From Baylisascaris procyonis (Eukaryota > Nematoda > Chromadorea > Rhabditida > Ascarididae), in NCBI GenBank assembly GCA_037389465.1, contig JAZARR010000105.1, forward strand, positions 1,178,001-1,242,000: a DNA stretch of 64,000 nucleotides. The letters are read 5' to 3'. A program made the translations under genes and the position numbers. The notes beneath the pieces are model-generated. The model was not told the origin of the DNA. It ran no database searches and saw only the letters and a program-made list of their open reading frames with translations. Shown piece by piece: positions 25,317-36,234 of the stretch (position 1 is its first letter; each line of letters begins with the position of its first letter).

Positions 25317-28300
25317 TTATGCATCATTGGTTTTTGGAGTATTATGGGTGGTCAATGAAAGCTCTCTGATCGCATCATCCCAATCGCTCCAATAGAGACT
25401 CTTCATGCGATTAATATGTGCCACTAAATTCGGTGTTTTCTCGTCCATATATTTTTTCAAATTATCCGAATTCAAAGGTGTATAATACACCTGTGTAAGA
25501 TGACCAAATGCTGTCGCATCAAGCTGTAATAAATTCGTTTATTAATAAAACATTTTTTTTTTAAAATTTCACAATTGTTTTAGTTTTATTTTATTGATTA
25601 TTATTCTACTAAATTGTGAAAATTATTAAATTCTTCATTTTGGGCTACATATCATGAAACATCCCTTTGTGACAAATAAAATTAACTATGAAAATAAGAT
25701 TATTTTGAAAGTCAATAATCCTAGTGAATGAAAAAAAGATTCGATATATAAGGTAAAAATATAACCTTGAATGGAATGTAAAAGATATAAAATACACAAA
25801 AGAATAGAAAATGATAACAAAGATATAGTCGATTTTACAACTAATATTGTCTTAATCTAGTATTGAGCAAATGAGCGTTTCATTTTAGATAAGCAAAGCA
25901 TTTCGAACTTACGATATAATGGGTGATTTTTTTTTTGAGTTAAAGTATTATTTAGTTGAAAATATTCTCTCTATTTCTGATAGTTTTTTAAATTTTGTAG
26001 TATTTTTAAATTCTCAATAATTGCTAAAAGATAAAAAAAATAGAAAAATAGAGTTTTTTTTTTTAAATAAAGAGGATTAAAATCACCTACCGAAGTTGGT
26101 TTCGATCCAAAGAAAAATGATTTATCGGCAAGAAAAATTGACAACGCTAGTAAATCTTTCATAGCGATTTTTTCTACTTCTTCTAATGAATGACGACCAA
26201 TTCCTTGTGAATAGCATGCTTTAACAATCTAAAATAAATTTATATTTGAATAAATAATTTAATATTTAATTTATATTTAATGATATGAATAGCAAAGATA
26301 CACACAAATTTATGAACGATTAAGGGTTACAATTCGAATACGAATAAAGAAATGATGCGGCAACATCCATGTTGGAGATTTCGGGTAAATGGAAGTCGGG
26401 TAAATGGAACCAACTTTGTTAAAACGCTTATTTCATCTTCCCCCTCCCCCCTCCCCTCCCCCTCCATTATTCATATAAAACAACATTTAGAATTTTATTC
26501 GAAATATTCTGAACTATAAAGGTCAATATTTAATTATGTAAAGAAGTACACCTATATTATTGATAAGAGTGAATTATAAAAGAAACCTTTTTCCTGAATT
26601 GCTCTATCGCAATAGTTTTGAAGTAGAGTTTCTTTACACCGGTAATATGACCGGCAAAGCCTTCCGATGTCGCAAAGAATTTATTATTTCTGCCCCGATT
26701 ATAAACTACTATCCTGAAAAAAAAAAGATAGATATTCAAAAATAATGTATAGTAAAAATTCAAATATCGAAATATTTGACTAAAAAATTCGCTTAGAGAA
26801 ATTTACATTGATAAGTTGAAAGGATTTTTTTTTGTAAGAATGATATTGATAAGTATAAAGAATAAAAGATTATCAGTTGATAATGGGGATAAATAAAGAA
26901 TAAAAGATTATCAGTTGATAATGGGGATAAGTAAAGAATAAAAGATTATCAGTTGATAATGGGGGGGGGGGAAAGCTCACTAGGAATATTTTACTTGTTT
27001 AAGCGTGACTAAGACGTTCCACAGCATACGTTATCTATTACAATAGATCATCAAACATATGCGGTTATTGCAAAATATTTAATTTCACATCAAATTATAA
27101 TAATATTGCGGAAATTCTCCGAATATTTATTTATTTATTTTGTTTATTTCAATCAATAGAGCATTCATTACGAATGAAGGTCTCTTCATATTGCTTCCAC
27201 TTGTTCCGAATCAATCAATTTTTTGAAATAATGAAATTTAAAAAAATTTGCATATCATAAGTATCTGCTTATAATGTTTCGATCTCTCGCTTTATATAAT
27301 CGTTTGTTACATTCTACATGATTGGTATAGTTGTACTCCTATCTACTCTAATCCCACTTTCACATATTCAAGCCTTACTCCAACCTAACTTTGCTCTATC
27401 TCTACCTATTCTATTTTTTTTAAATTTATTAATTATCTATTTAATTTCTAAAACTTCAACGGTAAGTCTAATATGCGACAAAGATTCAACGGTTAAATTT
27501 AGTGGTGAAGAAAAATATGAAAGTTAATTTTGAACAATTTTTTTGTTATTAATCCTTTTCTTGTTTTATTGTCACTATTTGTTCATCGTTCATTTCGACG
27601 AAATGCTCGTAATTCAAAGAAACTCAACGCTCATAACTATATTTTTTTTCAATATAATAAAGTTTCATTTAATTATGGCAATAAAACTATAGAATTATAT
27701 TGTGTTGATATTAAAATATTTTGAGTGCAATTAGAAACGAAAATCGGGAATATCTGAAGTTGAAATCTTGGGGGGATTAATGGTTCTAGAAAGTGTATTT
27801 GGAGGCAATTCTGCCGGGGCAAGGGTATGTCTTCACTTTCTGCTAGCCTATAAGTGATCTTGTCTTCGTCTTCCTCTTGAAGAAGGGTTGCATAAACCTA
27901 CCATCGAATCGACTCTTCAAGAAGAACGTGAAATGCCCTTGCTTGTGCTTTTTCTGATGGTGACAACTGGCTGTCCATGTCAACCTGAAATTGAAAAAAA
28001 ACAAACAACTCAAATCAATTGATCATTGTAAGAAACAATGAATAGCAAAAAAAAAAAAACTATTTGCGCTGGATGAAACCGAAATTAAATTAAATAAAAC
28101 TTAAATTTTACTAGCTGCATTGATACTGATAATCCGGTACTGATAAAAATGCACTTGGCAATCAAAATCACTGCAATCATTACCACTCGATTGGGAAGGG
28201 GCTCACCCCTTCCCAATCGATTATGATGAGATGATCAGCATAAATGCTTGAAAATTTCTAGACAATAAACCGATAAGCGTAAGCACCGGAAAGTATAGAA

Positions 28301-31300
28301 AATTCGGCGAATAAGTAATAGCAAGAGTAAAAAAATTTCAAATATAAAATATTTTTATAATGTAAAAAAAAAATGATTTCAGCATTTCATCCAGCAAGAA
28401 AAAGTTATATATTTCGATGAAAAAAAAAAGGAAAAAAAAAGTTCCTACGAACGACGCTCATATAATGTTGCAAGTCTACCTTATGACGAACTTCAAGCTA
28501 CAATGGAAATAAAACGTAATATATACGATTAAAAAAAAAAAAAACAAGAAAATGAAAAAGACGAACATGAAATGACTCGGTAAGATAATCGATACAAAAA
28601 TTGCTGTCGGCAATTTGTCGTCCGTTAACTTCGATGAAAGGAATTTGCCTCTTTGTTGAATATTTCTTGAACTCATTGCTTATATTCTGAAAGAAAATGA
28701 GCGTAGTTAATTCTTTTTTTTAAGTTATTTTTTTTCTTCTTTCAGATGAATTAAGTATAAGCATCTATAAGGTTGCATAATTTTTCTGTACCGGAAATGG
28801 AAAAAAAAAGTAATTGGTTTTTTAATTACCATTTAATCCGTCTTACTATTTATCATTACCAGTTAATTGCTATTTAGTATGTCTTCAAAGGTTTTCATTA
28901 ATTTTATATTATTTATAAAAGTGATTAAATTGTGTTTCGGTCGCTTATATTATAGGCTTTAAAAACTTTTTTTTAAAATTTTAGATTCCATTCTTTGGCT
29001 TTTTTTTTCTCCTTTCCATTGTTCAATTATATAGTTTCTTCATTCAATAACTCTCAGTTCTTTGCAATTTGTTTGTGTTGTAATCAACGCAATGATATCC
29101 GACATCATATAGACGATTGATAGAAAATAAGGAAAAAATTCGTTTGATTGAGAAAATATGCTGAGACGAGTTAGTTTAGCACTACAAAAAACGCACACAC
29201 ATACATATATGTAAGAAAAACATTTCTGTATGAGAGGAATTATTATTTTTTTTTTTTAAATTGATTTGTTTTTGAAATTAACAATGAGCAAATTTTTTTT
29301 TGAATTAAACTTCTTAACGATTCGATAGTTTTTGATAATGGCGGATCAAATTCATTTGTGCAAAATAGTGAATGCAAATATAGCTAAATTTTGCTTCAAT
29401 ATAAATGTTGTGTAATCTTTCATAAAATTATACATTCATTTAAAACTATTTCACAGAAAAAAAACGTTTTTTTTTGTCGCTTAGCTACACACAAAAAAAC
29501 CTCTTAAACAGCCATTATTTATGCAAATCAAAGGCACATAGTATAACAGGTAATATAGATGGGAATGGCATACCTCATTTGTGTTGTATCGTAAAAGAAA
29601 AGCCATTCATAACATTAAAAAAAAAAGTGATTTGTTACACAAGTAGGGAAGAGAAAAGTTAGAACAGCCCAAACCCTTTCAAGCATCTTACGGCTAATGT
29701 CTTTAAAACATAAGTGCATATAAAAGATAAGATGACGATATACCTTTGAAAGTGGGGTACTACTCTTCGGCTTTGTATGTACTCGTAGTTTACAAATTTG
29801 AACTTGTGAATTTATGTTTACGATTATTTCAAGAAAAAAAAAAACAACAACTCATGCGCTACATAAACTTCATACGGTTAAGAAGTAAGCTCCCAGATTT
29901 TGGGATCACATAACTCCTAAAAATTAATCGAATTATTTAAACTCATAAATGCACAATTAATTAAAAACAAGAGATTATTTAAGAACTATGAGTGCAAAAT
30001 AAAATATGAAAATGAACAAGAAGATAGTGAAAATAGATCGTATTTGTAAAAAGGATATCCTAAGAAAAGAACAAAGACCTGAGAGGTGTACACGTTATTC
30101 GATATTTAATTTGCATATTGCGAGATAATCGATAGTAATCAATTCCCATGGGGAAGTTTCATAAGTGCGAGATCATTCGCAAAATACAGGTGATCTGGTC
30201 CCCCCCCCCCCCCCTACGTTATAGGTCATATTTGCCAAACTTCATAGCCATAGCTTCAGTTGTTCATGCTACAGCACACACAGCACATAGGCGTAAACAT
30301 GCATACATACGCATAGACGCATGCCACAGAGTTTGCAAAGATCATACTGCCAAAAGCTGTGTGATTGAATCTACGAAAGAGCACTTTTGTATAGGGGTCT
30401 CTCTTGCGCAAATAAACAAACAACATTCAAAAATATACTATAATGAAAAATAATAAATAAATTGTTTGCAAATAAATAATAAAAGTTTCTAAATAATAAA
30501 TTGCAAACAATTTCTCCACTATTTGAAGTGTTGACTGTTCAATCGGAAATAAAAAAAACGTTTAATGATGCAAAACTAGATATTAATTTGTCGTTCAATC
30601 GTAGGCAATAATAAATTGTTTGTGAATGCTCGTTGATTCGTTCATATAAACGAACGCCCAACAAAAAAAAAAAAAAGAAAAAAAAACAAAAAAAGAAAAA
30701 GAAAAGAAACAATTCGTCTATGAGAATTTCGAAGCAGCATTAGAATTGTGATTTATTTCCCCCCCCCCCCCCAAAAAAAAAAACGAGAAAAAAATTCCAA
30801 AGATTCCCAAGTTAAAATTTTCAACTTCGATGAAAATCACAGTAGAAGGAAAACAATAGAAGAAATAAATGTTCAACATAAATAGAAGTTACTTCTAAAA
30901 ATTTAAATATTATTGAATTTTTTTAAATGAATTTTTATTCGCTATTTAATTCGTTCGCTTTATGTTGTTCTTAAAACGTTAAAACAGCAATAAATTTTAA
31001 GAAAAATTTGAAATAGATAACCAAAAGAAATTGTTCAATAGAAGAATATCTATGTTTATTTCTTAGTGGTCATTTCTTGAAATGGGAAAAAAAAAAATTT
31101 AAACAAATTCTCACTCAATAATGGTGGAAAAAATAAACTCAAAAAAAAAAGAAAGAATTTATTGTGTATCGCAAAAAGTAAATTCCCTATAAGTAAAAAA
31201 TTCCCCATAAGTAAAAGAAAAAAATACATATGTTAATAAAAAGAGTAAACGGAAATAATGAAAGGATTTGCAAAATAATCAGAACATCGCTATTCATCTA

Positions 31301-34300
31301 AAAAATAAGAGAAAACAAAAGCTTTATTTTGAGGAAAATTGGTAAAAATTACACGAAAATAAGCAACCAGGAAAGGAAAGTCTAACGCGATCAACGAAAA
31401 GACTACGCCACTGTTTGTGGAGCTCATTGTTTAGTGAATAAGTGCTGGGGAGGGAGGGGGGTGGGAGGGGTGAAGGGAGAGGGGGGGCTTGGCGGATAGG
31501 GGCGTCAAGATAGCAGATACGACTTTTTCCACTTGATGAGGGGAAAATTTTCTCAAAATTTAATATTTTACGAAATTTTTTTTATTGCTCAGACGAAAAA
31601 TTACAAAATGAGTTTATTCGAGTTTATTTTTTATTTTTTCGTTTATTTGAATTATTTTTTTAATTTATTTGAATTTTATGACATGAATATTTTCCGGTCT
31701 AAACTCTTTTATCACCAATAATCCTCCTCTATTCTCTTATCCTATTTCATTAAGCCAACGCATATCTCTCTATTCAAGAAATATAGCTTAGCTTATTTGA
31801 AGATTTTATAAATGGAATACTCATTTGTTTACACTACGCTTTAGATAAACAGCATTAATAATTCAGCACAAATAGTGCTAAATAATCAACAATAAGGGCT
31901 CAAACGTATAAACAGCATAAATTGATCTAGCGGATTAGATTCGTCTTAGTAGCATAGAGTTTTCATTTGCTGAGAAAAAAAAAAAATTTTTTTTTTCATA
32001 TATTCTTGAAATATTTTCAATGAAAATGAAAATATAAAAATAGAAAATTATTATTACTAAGAAAATATTTTATATGAAGAAAAATTATGTGAAAAATTTT
32101 TACATACCTATAAATATTTCATTGAAAATTTTCACTTCTAATATAGTGGAATTTTAATTTTTCTGCAAATAAAAATCATTTAAAAATTTTTTTGCAGTGG
32201 AAAAAAAATTTTTGAGAATTTGTGAACACATTTTGTTAACTTAATGATAAGGGATTCATAGGTGCAAAAGTAAACGGGAAAATACGCGTAAGATAGATTT
32301 TATAAGATATGCGAAATAGTGACCATTTTTGATTACGGCCAATATTGCATATTTACGAAAATGCCTTTTTCTGCGATCGAGACTTTATAGTCCGTTTGCG
32401 ATTCTAGAGAAAAAACAACGAACGCAAACCATCATTCAGCCTAGTTTAGAGAAGAAAAAAAAAAAGAAAGAACAAAATTAAATAGTTCTACCTCAAAGGA
32501 TTATTACGATAGACGTATTTATCCCATGCTAATTCAATTTATAGATGCATTCTAAATGAGAAACCTACAAAACTTTTTTCTTAATTTTACAATTAAATTC
32601 CTTATATAACAGGGATATTTTTAAGTTTATTCGTTTTGTTTTATTATATTTACTGATGGACAACGATTATATATGCTATGTTCATCTGGAACTGCTAGAT
32701 ATATCAGTAATTCAGCAGCAATAAGGGCTCTAAAACAACCATTACGCATATAAGTCTAATGACAACCTAAGATACCCAATTACGGATGGTAAGATAGGAG
32801 GGTGAGGGAGGGAGGGACCGTGGAAGCCGGGAATAGAAAATGGAACTCATCAAGGGTCCTCATCTCAAAGTTTGTCGCAGGTATTTTAGCCGGAAGATGA
32901 CTAGATTTGTCTTGTTTTGAATTGAGTATTACCTAGATTATTTTATACAGACCTAAAATTAACGTTGAGATGGAAACACGAAGAGATAGGTGATATAAAT
33001 AGGATGGCCGATACTTCACTCTTATCGCGTGCGACGATCAGTATATACACTCTACTGTTCTCCACTCCTTCACTCTTCGTTCTAGATTATCTCAATCACT
33101 ACTGTTTTTAGTCTCTATCCCCTTTTTGCCTCTAATCCTTCGTTAGCTTATCTGGAATACTTTCCGATATTTCCCATCTTGTTATATTGCAATATCTTGT
33201 TATAAACATAATACAATTGTTTCACAATAGCTAATACTCGAGAAGTGTTGAAATATCTATCAATTCTAATAATAACAACATCGCCTATAATCATTGTTCG
33301 CATGAGATTTTCCAGCAAATTTTCGAATGAAAAAAGTTCGCATGAGAGAAAAAAAAAACGCCAAAATTTTGTAATACAAAGAAAAGTCTTTTTTTTTTTC
33401 GTGAAATTGATTGCAAATGAAATGTCATTTTTGACAGTTAAGAATACTATCCGTTTTTTTTTCCGTTTTTTTTTTGCCTCAACATTTTTTGCACAATGAA
33501 CAATTTCAACTCGAAGAATATTGCAATTATGAGCATAAAAATGAACAAATAAAGATCCTTTCTTCTTTCAAACGATTTATATTTTCCAAATTTTATTTTC
33601 CAAACGATTTATATTCAAATATTTTCTGAATAAAATTTTTATTTTTCACTGTAATATTAAGATCGCTCAGTGCAATTAATCTATCCAACTTCCGCCGAAA
33701 TAAAATTCTTATTTTCATTTTCCCTTTTCTCCTATCGTGATAGATGCTCCTTTTGGTAGAGATAGGGAACTTGATGTTACCTACTGATAGATGATTTATG
33801 CAGATATCGGCTCCGACCATATGTGAAACACCAAAGAATCGTTGATATGAGAGAACTGGAGAGGAATATACATCAAAAATTGCTTTCAACTGGCCCGAAG
33901 TTTAAAAAAAAATCAAAAAAAAGGTCAAACTCAAAAAAAACTTTTAAACTTTAACTTTTAAACTTTTTAAACTCAAAAAAAAACAAACTAACTACATCCC
34001 ATCGGAAATGTTTGTTCATCTTCGAAAGAAACTCAATGCATTTCGAATGGATTTTTTTCTTGCAAATTTACTGGTTCTAACTGCTCTCCGCCTCTTGAAT
34101 TCTATCGAAAACGACATACTCGAAATGAAAATAAAAAAAAAAAAAAAACAACTCAAGAGATTGTTGATGCGCAAAAGAGTTGCAATCGAATGTCACAAAT
34201 TAGTGCTTAGAAAGCAATTTATAAATGTTTGGCTTGAAATAACGAATCTTTCATAGAAGATAAATTTTAGTGATTAGTTGCATTAAAATATAAAAATATT

Positions 34301-36159
34301 TATTAATTGTTATTCGTAAATTATTTTAACGAAAATTTGTAATTTTCAAATTTTGAGTTTAAAAAAAAAATGGCGACGAATTTGAAGAATATTTTAAAAT
34401 AATTCGGCTTTTTTTTAGTTCATTTAGAAATACTATTTGAAAGGTCAACAGCTATCCAAGAAGAAATCTTTATGTACCTGAAGATAACACCTCAATTCTT
34501 TAATACAGCTTCATTTCTAGCCTACCTATTTGTACGTATGAATGAATGGTGAATGAATATGTTCAATAGTTTAATCGCAATTTCTAAAAAAAAAAAAAAA
34601 AAAAAGAAAAAAAAACTTCATCACTATCGAGTTGTCACTTTAAAAGCATTATCTATAATGATCAAAACATTTCGATCTATGAATGTTCAAGTTACTGCTA
34701 AAGAATTAGGTTTCAGTTTATTTTAATTTTTTTTTGAACATTTGATGATCTTTCGATGGCAAATGATACGAAATATTTTAGCAAGCTGATATGAGCTTTC
34801 ACCAATTTTAGCTATTTGATTAACGATTTTTTTTTTTCACGATGCAAGCATTTCGCCGATACTTTCTCATCGATTCTTCAGCTAATTTAGTATAGTATCA
34901 TTACATTTTTGATATTTCATTGATCGTGATTATCGCATTTTTGAGGGATTCCATAGGGGACTGACTAGTTCCGCGTTCAAAGAGCGATACGGATCTCAAA
35001 ATCTCCTTTCCTTCCCCCCCCCCCTCCGATGATTCTAACACTATTATATGCAGACATTAGGCGTAGATGACAGCCCCCAATCACGGCTGCAGACGTTTAT
35101 GAAAAAAAAAAAAAACGCTTCACTCTAGACAACCGGCAATTCGGTGGAAACGACAATGAAGATGAAGATGAAATAAAAACAAACCACCGAAAAAGAAAAT
35201 AATTTCGATATTAAAAAGAAACAATATTTCATTCGTTAGTGAATCAAATCATTCATGTTAATCAATCATTGAGTTGCAGAAATGGGGAGAAAGAAAACGA
35301 CAGAAGAAGAGAAAAATAGAAAAAAAAACAGGAAAAGGATCTTATTCTATTCTATTCTATTCTCTTCTATTCTATTCTATATTACTCAAATTTTAGCAAT
35401 ACATTCATGCAAATGAAATATTCATAATATTTATAAAAACATTTAAATGATCAAAGCTCATTTATTTGAGTGCAATAAAACGTTGAGTTTCCTGGTCATA
35501 TTATTTAGCAGAATCTCACGCGACCACATTCCATAGGACGGCGATCTTGAAGCGTACTTCAAAACTACAAAAATTTACGAGATCATCACAGATCATCGAT
35601 TTCAATATAATAATTTACGAGACCATTATAAATTTGAGCGCATCGTCAATAGTGTTTCGTTAGCAACGAGGGAAAATATTTTAGTTTTGATAATGAAGTA
35701 AACTCATTGCAACAAGCAAATGGAATTTTTTTTTTTTCAAACTTTGTAAAACAAATCTATAAGGAAACAAGCTAAATTCTTCCCCATTTTTATTAATGCC
35801 GTTGAATTTTATATCGAACGTATGGCTTAGCCGGAAATAATGGAAAATTTCATTCAAGTGATGGAAAAATCGCTGAAGTCTTAGTGCTTTTTTCAAATCC
35901 AATTTGGCAAAGAAAATTGTGAAATATTCTTTTCTTTTTTTAGCAAATACATGAAAAAGACTTTAGAGTCAGATGAATCCAAATGAAAAAAAAAAAATTA
36001 CTATCAACTTACCGAATACTGTATTCCAGTCATACGTAACCAAGTCTCAAGTTTTAACGCAAAAGGTGATAACGTTGGAATACATCCGGCACGTGGAAAT
36101 TGAATTAAATAGACATGATCCTTTTGCCAGTCACGTTTCAATAGTGGTGGTGCAGGCAT
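25317..36159 (-). CDS. FAX/CDR family glutathione-S-transferase-fold protein
   Basis: Six exons in perfect phase: 36159-36013, 28686-28567, 27984-27902, 26713-26587, 26228-26091 and 25523-25317, giving 273 aa. The N-terminal thioredoxin-like half has DHVYLIQFPRAGCIPTLSPF, then ALKLETWLRM, QIPFIEVNGRQIADSNF and CIDYLTESF. The C-terminal helical half has QGIGRHS (about 167-173), KDLLALSIFLADKSFFFG, TSLDATAFGHLTQVYY across the last junction, and ends KSLYWSDWDD. This pattern is that of the failed-axon-connections (FAX) and C. elegans cadmium-responsive (CDR) proteins. Known members act in axon development or metal and xenobiotic response; catalytic activity here is not shown. Intron 1 is 7.3 kb. 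The usual N-terminal membrane helix is not in frame with the ATG at 36159, although a matching helix is encoded just upstream in another frame. Confidence 0.92.
26853..26971. repeat. 38-bp minisatellite, three copies, ending in a G11 run
   Basis: Three near-identical units (AAAGAATAAAAGATTATCAG, then TTGATAATGGGGATAA) lie in the FAX-like intron 3 with a period of 38. Each contains the inverted repeat TTATCAGTTGATAA. The last copy runs into eleven G residues. Confidence 0.9.
28187..28220. repeat. Perfect 15-bp GC-rich hairpin
   Basis: TCGATTGGGAAGGGG and CCCCTTCCCAATCGA are exact inverted copies around a CTCA loop, in intron 2 of the FAX-like gene. It is the most stable short hairpin I saw in the window and stands out against very AT-rich flanks. 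Confidence 0.9.
30459..30513. repeat. 13-bp inverted repeat
   Basis: AAATTGTTTGCAA and TTGCAAACAATTT are exact inverted copies separated by 29 bases. Confidence 0.7.
31446..31487 (+). repeat. G-run cluster (possible G-quadruplex)
   Basis: The plus strand has GGGGAGGGAGGGGGGTGGGA followed by GGGG, GGG and a G7 run, giving many groups of at least three G separated by 1-7 bases. This meets the standard quadruplex pattern. It lies in the large FAX-like intron. Confidence 0.75.
32797..32820 (+). repeat. Second G-run cluster
   Basis: GGAGGGTGAGGGAGGGAGGG on the plus strand has four GGG groups with short loops. Confidence 0.65.
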
Positions 36160-36176
36160 CGTGTATCACGTGTAAC

Positions 36177-36230
36177 GAAGATCCGCTTGATCGCAAAAAT
36201 GCCCGCAAACACAACGCCGATTACTGGCAC
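36177..36230 (-). pseudogene. Out-of-frame membrane-helix coding segment upstream of FAX-like start
   Basis: The minus strand encodes VPVIGVVFAGIFAIKRIF here. It is a clean 18-residue membrane helix ending in basic residues, just where the known relatives carry one. It is offset by one base from the FAX frame starting at 36159. No AG occurs between the segment and the frame, so normal splicing cannot join them. Either this is untranslated leader, or there is an assembly indel, or the copy is genuinely shifted. Confidence 0.35.
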
Positions 36231-36234
36231 CGAA

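Larger units (their letters stand above)
28687..36012. other. Large first intron of the FAX-like gene
   Basis: The intron is 7.3 kb with no supported gene inside. It holds poly-A/T and poly-C runs (30200-30214, 30759-30772, 35014-35024), a 13-bp inverted repeat at 30459-30513, two G-rich clusters (31446-31487, 32797-32820), a (TCTAT)n patch at 35341-35381, and A-to-T homopolymer junctions. Confidence 0.6.
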
